Shown one piece after another: positions 1 through 7,387 of a stretch of 17,276 bases of DNA (positions are counted from its first letter, which is position 1; every line of letters begins with the position of its first letter). Location: contig SSGN01000032.1 of NCBI GenBank assembly GCA_008016945.1, forward strand, positions 1 to 17,276. The letters run 5' to 3'. The position numbers were made by a program, and so were the translations under genes. The notes under the pieces are model-generated. The model was not told where the DNA came from. It saw nothing but the letters and a program-made list of their open reading frames with translations, and searched no databases. The stretch comes from Flavobacteriales bacterium. GTDB taxonomy: Bacteria > Bacteroidota > Bacteroidia > Flavobacteriales > PHOS-HE28.

Positions 1-11
1 AGATTTACAAT

Positions 12-245
12 ATGAGAACTATAATGCTGAGTCTTACGCTTGCCATGTGTTCGACTATCCGTGCACAGGCGCCTTTTGGTGTTGGGACATCACCTGAAGG
101 ACAAGAATTGCCTTACACTGCTATAGTGCAGAAACTAGATGAGCTTGCGAATCCACAGGACCCTGAACTATGGAGAAGGTGGAGCAATAAACAAAGTGGA
201 GCGATGGAAGCGCTTCTGGGGTACAAGGTCGGCTACAGTGGGTAA
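12..245 (+). pseudogene. N-terminal signal-peptide fragment of the giant T9SS protein, separated from it by a frameshift
   Basis: This 77-codon frame starts at ATG 12 and gives a good signal peptide (MRTIMLSLTLAMCSTIRA, then QAPFG), the same mature N-terminus style as the A proteins downstream (QAPFD). Residues 20 to about 51 read as a plausible lead-in (ELPYTAIVQKLDELANPQDP). After that the frame gives nonsense and stops at 243-245. The +1 frame continues with GEGGAINKVERWKRFW, which resembles the N-terminal region I expect in sortilin-type T9SS proteins. The cleanest repair is removal of one A from the AA at 166-167, which would read ...DPDYGEGGAINK... across the join. I therefore treat this as the 5' end of the 5-kb gene, not as a separate gene. 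A start upstream of the window is not excluded, because no in-frame stop precedes the ATG. It may equally be an assembly error. Confidence 0.75.
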
Positions 246-3200
246 TGTGGGTGGATTGCTTTCTCCCTATACGACAGCAATGCTCGGCCTTACAATTGAT
301 CCAGTCTGTCAGGGTGCTGGGATGAATGTTTCACCTTGGAATGACCTGGGGCCTTATGGTGATTCTCAAAATTACTACCCAACTTTAGGTTGGGTGTCTT
401 GTGTTGCCGTTGATCCGAACAACCAGAACAAAGCTTTCGCGGGGAGCAATACTGGTGGGCTCTATGTAACGACCAATTTCTTGTCGCCCAGTCCAAATTG
501 GGTCAATACCACAGATGCATTTGCGCTTCCAGGTATTGGGATGAACGATGTTTCCATATCACCGGTGAATACAAACATAGTATATGCAGCAACTGGAAAT
601 GGATGGGGAGGAGGTGGATTTGGATACGGATTCGGAATCATTGTTTCTGTTGATGGCGGTTTCACCTGGGAAATAAGGTCTCCGATACAAGCATCTCAGG
701 GTGTTACAGCGTGGAAGGTTGTTGCTCACCCTACAGACGTTAATGTCGCCTTGGCCAGCGTTGGTGACAAGCTATGGAGGACGACTGACCAAGGAAATAG
801 CTGGTCGCACATTTTTACTCCTTCACCTCAAGCTACCCCGGATCCGAATGATGCTGATCCCGTGCGTCAGGTTATCGATATTGAGTTTGCACCGGAGAAT
901 CCGAATGTTATATATGTTTCAACGAACGGGAAGGCTAATGACCAAGGACAGTATCCCGATTTTGGTGCAACTGCTTATCGTTCAATAGATGGAGGAAATA
1001 CATGGAGTGATATGCGTCCACCAGATCCGATGAATTCTGCTTGGTGCACGATTGCTGTTACAGCAAGTTCGCCTAATTCTGTGTGGTTGCTTTCGGGAAG
1101 ACACTTGGATCGGAGTGATGCAATGGGGGCCGCCGGAAGCTGGGTCTCGGTTTCAACTAATAGTCTAGCCCAAACCCAAGATGGTAAAACCGGATTTGCG
1201 ATTGCCCAAGACGATGCCAATAAAGTATTTCATGGGCGAACCTACTTCTATCGTTCGGTGAACGGAGGATTATCATTCACCGGGATGGACGGAAGTCCAC
1301 CAGTGGTCTTGCACCCGGACTGCCGGGATATGAGAACTTACGGTGGTAACTTGATGGTCGTAGGTACTGACGGGGGTATCGCCAGTTCTACAGATGGGGG
1401 CGTGACATGGCGGAACGCTAACGGAACAGGAATGAATATTCGACAATTCTATGGAATTGGCGTAAATGAACGATCTTCCGCCGTTGGAGCCGGTTCGCAA
1501 GACAACTACATGTCGGTCTACAGCAATGGTATTTGGCAGCAGTTCTTTCCGCAACAAGATGGTGGCAATTTTGTAGGTAGCAAGGAGAGACCGGAAAAGC
1601 TATATGGACAGGGATGGTGCTGTTCGCTTGCCGCCGTCAATTTAAAGTATCTTGATCGAAATTCAGCTTCTGGTATCTGGTCCGTTTCGAACACGGACCA
1701 CTCACCTCAGGACAACTTTCCACGAGTAAGGAGTATGGTCGTCGATGCAAACGATGATTTGCTAGTTGGTCATCAAGATGTCTGGATATCGGAAATGACC
1801 GATGGTATTCCAGGCGCCGACAATCCGCCAGTATCTGGTGGACCACCGAACACTTGGAGGAAGGTGTCGGACTTTGCAGGAGAGTTCGGCAGCACGGGAT
1901 ATTGGGACATCAATTTCTTGGCGACCGCGGCCTCTGATCCATCGGTTGTTTACACGGGCTTCTTCGCCCCAGCAATGTGGAATCAGCCAGCTTCAACTAC
2001 TGTACCCAATCCGCCATCGGTAGATGATCCGCGGTCATTCTTTGTGACTCAGAACTTCAATGACCCTAACGGAACACTGTGGTTGGATAGATCTAGCTAT
2101 CTTCCTGAGGATGTGAGGAATTGGTCCGGTATCGAATCTTTGGTTGTTGATCCGAAGGCATCGAACAGGATATGGATCGGGGTTGGCGGTTTCGGGATTG
2201 ATGCAACACGACCTCCTCCATACAACGGGAAGGATAGAGTTTTCTATTCCCCCAATGGTGGTTTTGGGTGGATAGACATGAGTGAAGGGTTGCCGCCATT
2301 CCAAGTGAATGACATGGTTTACCAGCGTGGAAGCAACGATGGATTGTACTTAGCGACTGACGTGGGTGTTTTTTATCGCAACGCGAGTATGGATCATTGG
2401 GAGTGCTTTAACGAGGGAATGCCCGCCTCCTTGGTTTACGATCTTGATATAGATCACTGTGCTGGAAAGCTCTTCGCAGGAACCTATGGCCGTGGGCTTT
2501 GGTCAACTGATCTGATGGATGATGCACCTGGTGAGTGGGTTGTTTCGAATGACTTCACCTTGGAGGTGCCTACTTACTTGGGTGGTATCCTTAGGATAGC
2601 CTCTGGTGCCACATTGACGGTTACGGGTGTTGTGAACGCCTATCCGGGTGCTAAAGTCATAGTCGAACCCGGTGGTCGTTTGATTGTGGATGGGGGAACG
2701 TTAACCAGCCAATGTAGCAGTGGTTTTTGGTCTGGAGTGGAGGTTCAGGGCAATAATGCTCAAGACCAAGGTGGCGCGGTCGTGGATGGAACCTACCGTG
2801 ACTTCGTACACCAAGGGTATGTTGAGTTAAGGAACGGCGGCACCATTGAACACGCGCGTTGCGCGATCGCGATGAAGAACGGTGACGTGTGGGGAACGTT
2901 CGGGGGCGTGGTACGGTCCTTCGGCGGTGTATTCCGGAACAACCGGCGTGCGGTTGAATTCCTGCAGTACGACAACACGAATGCACAAGGCGACCCGATC
3001 AACAACCGATCCTTCTTCCAGAACACCCTCTTCACGGTGGATGACGACTACCGCGGAGTGGACGATTTTCATGTTCATGTCTCCATGTGGGATGTGAATG
3101 GCGTCACCTTCAGTGGCTGTACCTTCCAGAACGAGCAGACACAGATCACCGAAAGCCACAAACTGGGCTACGGTATACATACCCTGGACGCCGGTTTTCG

Positions 3201-5178
3201 GGTGAAGGCAGCCTGCACCGGACCGCCGCCTCAGACGAATCCGTGTCCCATTGTTTACCAAGCACCCAGCAAGTTCATCGGGCTTGACCATGGTATCCAT
3301 GCCCTGCAAGCCGCCAGCACCCGCAGTTTCCACGTGGAGAACAGCGAGTTCCAGAACAACGTGTGCGGTGTATACAGCGAAGGGGTCGTGGGCTTCTCTG
3401 TGGCCGAAAGCAAGTTCGAGGTGGGTGGAAGAGAAGTGGACCTGACCGACCCAAGCGAAACCAATTGGTTTGGTAATCACCGAGCTGTATTCGCCAGCGG
3501 AAGCTATGGCTTCTTGATCGATGACAACACGATCCAGCGGATCGGATCCGAGCCATCGGAGGGCATTGTGGTGGGTTACTCCGGGGGCCACAACGACATG
3601 GTCTTCCGCAACAGCGCCGAAGGCTTGGATGCCGCCTACGTGGGCGAAGGCATCTGCGCCGATGAGAATGCCCGCGCTTACATCGGCTTGCACTTTCAGT
3701 GCAATACGAACGACCATAACCAAACGAACATCTGGAGCCGCTTCGTAAGTAGCGATGAGCTGACCGCTGCAGAGCAAACGATACGGACCAACCAAGGACG
3801 ACTGGAACGCGCTGCGGATAACACCTTCGACCGTGACCCCTTGAACTGGGATGTGCGGAATACGAATGACCAAACCAACGCGCTCACCTACTGGTGGCAA
3901 ACCCCTGAAGCACCGAACAAGCCGGAGTACGTGACGGATGGTGTGATCGTGACCAACGACTTCAATGACTTGCCAGTGCTGCGGCCAGCGGGCAACTGCG
4001 CCACGCGCAACGTGCCCTTGGTGACCTACCCCGATGGCGAACCGGGTATCTGGGAAAGTGGCATGCAGCAAGCGCGTGGCCATTACGTGAACAGCGCATA
4101 CCTCTACAAACAACTGATCGATGGGGGCAGTACGGATGAGATGGTGGAGGAGGTGATGACGAGCTGGCCCGAGGACGTGTGGCTCCTGCGTACCTCGCTG
4201 CTGGAGAAGAGCCCCTACCTCAGCGTGAAGGTGTTGAAGGAGATGATGAACAAACCCTTCCTGCCCGATGCCATAAAGGCCGAAGTGTGCATCGCCAATC
4301 CCGATGCCACGAAAAGCGAGGGGTTCATGACATGGCTGGAACGGGAGGCTGCCTACCCCTTGCCGCAAAGCCTGCTGGATAACATCGTTGCCAGTTGGGA
4401 TGTGAAGACCTTCCGCACCCAACTGGAGACCACCATGGCGCATCACCATAGCGGCATGACGCAATACGCCAACCTGCTCCTGCACTACCACCAGACCGAT
4501 GAGGTCGAACATGTCGATGAGACCCGCGCGGTATGGCAACAGCTACGGACACCGGCCGCTCGCTACGCCGAAGCGTTGACCTACATGCAGCATGAGCGCT
4601 ATACCGAAGCCGAAGCCGTGATCACTGCCCTACCAGAAGAGCACGACCTACGGGATAAGCAGGAAAGCGAGCGTTGGCGGATGCTGGCCTTGATCGACTT
4701 CCTAGAAGGCGTACACCAGGACGGCAGGGGCATAGCCCAATTGACCGCCGGGGAGCAGACGGCCTTGGACAACATGATCGCGGGCCAGCGCGACCGGGCT
4801 GCTACTTGGGCGCAGAACATCCTGTGCTTCCACTACGACAAGTGCAGGGCACCACTTTCCGGCGGGGATGGCGGTACACCCAAGGCCCGCCGGGCAAAGC
4901 CGAACGAACCAGTGCAAGGCCAGACGGCGAGCCCGCGCGTCTATCCGAATCCAGCGAGCACCTTTGTGATGCTGGAAGTGGACCTAAGCGCCGAACCGAA
5001 GAATGCCGTGATCCAGATCCAAGACATCACGGGTCGGGTGCTGAAGCAATTGATCGTGGCTTCCAAGCAACAGCAACTTGTGCTGGATAGCCGGGAGTTC
5101 GCACCAGGAACCTACAACGTGGTCCTGACCAACCACGATTCAACACAACTCACCAAAAACCTGGTCATACGCCAATGA
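139..5178 (+). CDS. giant T9SS-secreted protein: sortilin-like Asp-box propeller, beta-helix, helical module, type A sorting domain
   Basis: A large secreted or cell-surface protein of unknown target. The ATG at 139 is only the first one in the open frame. The true N-terminus is probably the signal peptide at 12-166 in another frame, giving about 1,720 aa. Residues about 40-800 hold repeated Asp-box motifs: SVDGGFTW at 170, TTDQGNSW at 215, SIDGGNTW at 282, SVNGGLSF at 373, SSTDGGVTW near 417 and SPNGGFGW at 704. The region closes with GTYGRGLWSTDL, as in VPS10/sortilin-like propellers. From 815 (GGILRIASGATLTVTG) to about 1250 it looks like a right-handed beta-helix. Residues about 1290-1590 are mostly helical, with a C-x5-C pair (C1563, C1569). 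Residues 1600-1679 are a T9SS type A domain (RVYPNPAS ... LVIRQ). The last 247 residues are homologous to modules B1-B3. The stop overlaps the A1 start by four bases. GC rises sharply near 2760-2880, which suggests a chimera. The products of most such genes are uncharacterised. Confidence 0.85.
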   Translation: MSLRIHRTLNYGEGGAINKVERWKRFWGTRSATVGNVGGLLSPYTTAMLGLTIDPVCQGAGMNVSPWNDLGPYGDSQNYYPTLGWVSCVAVDPNNQNKAFAGSNTGGLYVTTNFLSPSPNWVNTTDAFALPGIGMNDVSISPVNTNIVYAATGNGWGGGGFGYGFGIIVSVDGGFTWEIRSPIQASQGVTAWKVVAHPTDVNVALASVGDKLWRTTDQGNSWSHIFTPSPQATPDPNDADPVRQVIDIEFAPENPNVIYVSTNGKANDQGQYPDFGATAYRSIDGGNTWSDMRPPDPMNSAWCTIAVTASSPNSVWLLSGRHLDRSDAMGAAGSWVSVSTNSLAQTQDGKTGFAIAQDDANKVFHGRTYFYRSVNGGLSFTGMDGSPPVVLHPDCRDMRTYGGNLMVVGTDGGIASSTDGGVTWRNANGTGMNIRQFYGIGVNERSSAVGAGSQDNYMSVYSNGIWQQFFPQQDGGNFVGSKERPEKLYGQGWCCSLAAVNLKYLDRNSASGIWSVSNTDHSPQDNFPRVRSMVVDANDDLLVGHQDVWISEMTDGIPGADNPPVSGGPPNTWRKVSDFAGEFGSTGYWDINFLATAASDPSVVYTGFFAPAMWNQPASTTVPNPPSVDDPRSFFVTQNFNDPNGTLWLDRSSYLPEDVRNWSGIESLVVDPKASNRIWIGVGGFGIDATRPPPYNGKDRVFYSPNGGFGWIDMSEGLPPFQVNDMVYQRGSNDGLYLATDVGVFYRNASMDHWECFNEGMPASLVYDLDIDHCAGKLFAGTYGRGLWSTDLMDDAPGEWVVSNDFTLEVPTYLGGILRIASGATLTVTGVVNAYPGAKVIVEPGGRLIVDGGTLTSQCSSGFWSGVEVQGNNAQDQGGAVVDGTYRDFVHQGYVELRNGGTIEHARCAIAMKNGDVWGTFGGVVRSFGGVFRNNRRAVEFLQYDNTNAQGDPINNRSFFQNTLFTVDDDYRGVDDFHVHVSMWDVNGVTFSGCTFQNEQTQITESHKLGYGIHTLDAGFRVKAACTGPPPQTNPCPIVYQAPSKFIGLDHGIHALQAASTRSFHVENSEFQNNVCGVYSEGVVGFSVAESKFEVGGREVDLTDPSETNWFGNHRAVFASGSYGFLIDDNTIQRIGSEPSEGIVVGYSGGHNDMVFRNSAEGLDAAYVGEGICADENARAYIGLHFQCNTNDHNQTNIWSRFVSSDELTAAEQTIRTNQGRLERAADNTFDRDPLNWDVRNTNDQTNALTYWWQTPEAPNKPEYVTDGVIVTNDFNDLPVLRPAGNCATRNVPLVTYPDGEPGIWESGMQQARGHYVNSAYLYKQLIDGGSTDEMVEEVMTSWPEDVWLLRTSLLEKSPYLSVKVLKEMMNKPFLPDAIKAEVCIANPDATKSEGFMTWLEREAAYPLPQSLLDNIVASWDVKTFRTQLETTMAHHHSGMTQYANLLLHYHQTDEVEHVDETRAVWQQLRTPAARYAEALTYMQHERYTEAEAVITALPEEHDLRDKQESERWRMLALIDFLEGVHQDGRGIAQLTAGEQTALDNMIAGQRDRAATWAQNILCFHYDKCRAPLSGGDGGTPKARRAKPNEPVQGQTASPRVYPNPASTFVMLEVDLSAEPKNAVIQIQDITGRVLKQLIVASKQQQLVLDSREFAPGTYNVVLTNHDSTQLTKNLVIRQ
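4435..5174 (+). repeat. founding copy of module B (3' end of the giant gene)
   Basis: From Met1433 onward the giant gene is colinear with B1 and B2: 247 residues against 246, with one single-residue gap near the start. Shared landmarks are the RTPAARYAEALTYMQ helix, QESERWRMLALI, ATWAQNILCFHY, the C-x5-C pair and YPNPAS. I regard this as the source or sister copy of the B modules. Confidence 0.75.
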
Positions 5179-6650
5179 GCATCAGCCGCATCATGCGGCT
5201 ACTTGCCTTGTTGGTCACACTACATGTGGCCCAAGTCACCTGGCCGCAAGCTCCATTCGATCTGGACCTGTCATTCAGGACTGGATTGAACGTCAGGTAC
5301 GTGAGTTCGATTGCCGAATTGTCCAACGGCGATGTACTACTTTCTGGGGTGTTACGCTGGCCCGGTGATCAATTCGACAGAGGGTATGTCCGTGTCACAG
5401 CATCCGGCCATCGCGTTCTACCCTTCCCGGATTTCGCCCCTGGCGGTGGACGCATCACACCTTGGAATTCACGCTACTACATTGGCAATGGACCCGGAGT
5501 CAGGAGGATCTTTGAGGATGGGACTGTGGACACCGGATACATCCTTCCCAGCGCCGGCCCATATGTGTTCGCCCTCCAAGGCGGCGACTACCACGTATAC
5601 CCCGATGGACGCGTCTTGATGAGTGGTGCCCATGTGCTCACCGACAGTATCCGGGGGTTCGAGGGGCTCTACAGCCTGATCTGGTTCACCAATACGGGCT
5701 ACCTGGATACCACTCGTACGCACCGCCTTTGCAATGGGGTGATCTACGCCATCGAAGAACAGCCCGATGGGAAGTTTCTCTGTACCGGCACCATGACCAC
5801 CTACGAAGGGCAACCGGTGAACAGGGTCTTCCGCGTGGAGCCCGACGGGGAGTTGGACACCACCTTCAACACGCCACTACAACCATATGGCGGTCCAAGG
5901 GACTACCACATCCTACCCGATGGTCGCATCCTCCTTGGTGGGGTCGCGCGGTTGAACGGGTCTGATATTACGCGGTGCCTGGTGCGGATCAAGCCCAATG
6001 GAGATGTTGACGAAACCTTTGAACTAAACACGTTCGAGGCAACATTCACGCCGAACAACTCTCCTTCGGTCTTGGAGATTCTACAGATCAGTCCTGACCG
6101 ATTCATCATCACCGGTGTCTTCGACAAGATCAATGGTGTGGACCGGGGTGGTATCGCCATGTTCGATAGTTCCGGGGCCTTGGTCGAGGATGTGTTCGAT
6201 GGTTTGGGCTGTGGTGAATATGAATATGTGGTCAGTTCGGGTTCCACCACGTATAAATATATCGCGGGTATCGTGCCTGCACCAGATGGCAGTTTCTACA
6301 TCCATGGCGGCTATCACGGCTACGACGATGGCACCACCAATGATACCACCCAGCGCATGGTGAGCCGCTTGTACGGGTTGGAGGTGGGGGTGCGGGAAGA
6401 GAAAGCTATGACGTTGGGTGTGTATCCGAACCCAAGCTCAAGGGGCTTCACGGTGCGCCTGTCTCACCCCCCAAAGAACGGGACCCTGTACCTACTGGAT
6501 GCCCTTGGAAGATCGGTGCGCACGTGGAACTGGTCCAACGGCGCTCTCGAAGCCTCATTCGACACGAACGGTCTGTCAGGTGGCAGATACTTCGTGCTGT
6601 TGAAGGCCGAAGACCGATCGATCCATTCATCGTTGATCCTCTCACCATGA
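5175..6650 (+). CDS. module A1: secreted delta-60 repeat protein with T9SS type A sorting domain (491 aa)
   Basis: A secreted protein of unknown ligand. ATG 5175 overlaps the stop of the giant gene (ATGA) and opens a signal peptide, MSISRIMRLLALLVTLHVAQ, with cleavage probably before QAPFDLD. The body resembles delta-60 (DUF5122-like) repeats, which build beta-propellers. The clearest are residues about 194-232 (EEQPDGKFLCTG ... VEPDGELDTTFN) and 245-283 (LPDGRILLGG ... IKPNGDVDETF). Weaker ones lie near 300-345 (DRFIITGVFDKINGVDRGG) and 372-405. The T9SS sorting domain begins at about 415 (LGVYPNPSS) and ends LILSP. A2 and A3 are close paralogues. Its signal peptide and first ~120 residues differ most from them, while the middle and 3' end are nearly identical. 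Translational coupling to both neighbours is likely from the four-base overlaps, but that is inferred. Confidence 0.88.
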   Translation: MSISRIMRLLALLVTLHVAQVTWPQAPFDLDLSFRTGLNVRYVSSIAELSNGDVLLSGVLRWPGDQFDRGYVRVTASGHRVLPFPDFAPGGGRITPWNSRYYIGNGPGVRRIFEDGTVDTGYILPSAGPYVFALQGGDYHVYPDGRVLMSGAHVLTDSIRGFEGLYSLIWFTNTGYLDTTRTHRLCNGVIYAIEEQPDGKFLCTGTMTTYEGQPVNRVFRVEPDGELDTTFNTPLQPYGGPRDYHILPDGRILLGGVARLNGSDITRCLVRIKPNGDVDETFELNTFEATFTPNNSPSVLEILQISPDRFIITGVFDKINGVDRGGIAMFDSSGALVEDVFDGLGCGEYEYVVSSGSTTYKYIAGIVPAPDGSFYIHGGYHGYDDGTTNDTTQRMVSRLYGLEVGVREEKAMTLGVYPNPSSRGFTVRLSHPPKNGTLYLLDALGRSVRTWNWSNGALEASFDTNGLSGGRYFVLLKAEDRSIHSSLILSP

Positions 6651-7383
6651 ACGGCGCAGCGCAGATCCCCCAGAACACCAAATTCCTTTTGGAGTACCGC
6701 AGCAGTGATCGTGTAGACCAGGTGGATAGCCTGCGCGGCGTGTGGCAGTTGATCCGCACCCCGGCCGCGCGCTATGCCGAGGCGCTCACCTACCTGCAGC
6801 AACAGAACTTCGAGGCGGCCAAGGCTGTGATCGAGGACCTACCCGAAGAGCATGTGCTGAAGGTGAAGCAGGAGAGCGAGCGCTGGCGCATGTTGGCCCT
6901 GATCGAGTACCTGCAAGGGGTAAATAACGATGGCCGCAGCGTTGCTCAATTGACCATCGGCGAGCAAGAGGCGCTGGAAGCCATCATCGCCGACCAGCGC
7001 GACCGGCCCGCCACCTGGGCGCAGAACATTCTCTGTTTCCACTATGGCAAGTGCCGTGCCCCCTTGACCGGCGATGCGAAAGTCGCACCCAAATCGCGGC
7101 AGCCTATGAAGAAGGCCGACGCGGAACATGCTGAAGCCACGCTACGCGTCTACCCCAACCCCGCCAGCAAGTATGCGACTGTTGAGGTTGACCTTGCCGC
7201 AGACCCAGAGAACGCCTTGGTCGAGTTGAAGGATGTAGCCGGAAAGGTGCTGCAGCAATTGCGCGTGAGCAGCTCCGTGGCCCAAGTTGTCTTGGATTGT
7301 GGGCAGGTTGCCAGCGGAACATACACGGTGCAGCTGGTGAACCACGGAGTGGTGTTGCTGACCGAAAAACTCATCATCAAGCA
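5175..7383 (+). repeat. tandem A-B repeat unit 1 (2,209 bp)
   Basis: A1 plus B1. It is followed directly by unit 2 with no spacer. Similarity to unit 2 is patchy: very high in the A middle, the A 3' end and the B helical part, and low at the A signal peptide and the B sorting domain. Confidence 0.85.
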
Positions 7384-7387
7384 ATGA
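6647..7387 (+). CDS. module B1: helical domain plus T9SS sorting domain, no signal peptide (246 aa)
   Basis: A stand-alone copy of the last 247 residues of the giant upstream protein. ATG 6647 overlaps the A1 stop (ATGA) and corresponds to Met1433 of the giant protein. The N-terminus, MNGAAQIPQNTKFLLEY, is not a signal peptide. Residues about 20-140 are helical and include RTPAARYAEALTYLQQ, QESERWRMLALIEYLQG and a conserved C-x5-C (C130, C136). A charged linker follows, then a T9SS type A domain from about 167 (LRVYPNPAS ... LIIKQ). T9SS cargo needs Sec export first, so this product should not be secreted as it stands. It may be a duplication by-product, a cytoplasmic protein, or a sequence reservoir for recombination. 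Bases 6815-6924 are identical to B2. The open frame is intact, which argues against long-standing decay. Confidence 0.75.
   Translation: MNGAAQIPQNTKFLLEYRSSDRVDQVDSLRGVWQLIRTPAARYAEALTYLQQQNFEAAKAVIEDLPEEHVLKVKQESERWRMLALIEYLQGVNNDGRSVAQLTIGEQEALEAIIADQRDRPATWAQNILCFHYGKCRAPLTGDAKVAPKSRQPMKKADAEHAEATLRVYPNPASKYATVEVDLAADPENALVELKDVAGKVLQQLRVSSSVAQVVLDCGQVASGTYTVQLVNHGVVLLTEKLIIKQ

Noticed and set aside
2827..4539. 570-codon open frame on the minus strand, opposite the giant gene
   Set aside because: It lies wholly within the GC-rich half of the giant gene, where codon bias keeps the opposite frame open. It has no signal peptide, domain or repeat of its own, while the + strand shows clear domains.
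6524..6646. Upstream extension of the B1 frame inside A1
   Set aside because: The extra codons lie in the strongly conserved A1 sorting domain read in another frame. The overlapping ATG at 6647 is conserved in B2 and B3.
6630..6650. Programmed -1 frameshift from A into B to make a fused secreted protein
   Set aside because: The stop region CTCTCACCATGA has no slippery heptamer, and A already ends in a complete sorting domain, so a fusion would bury it. Not excluded without proteomics.
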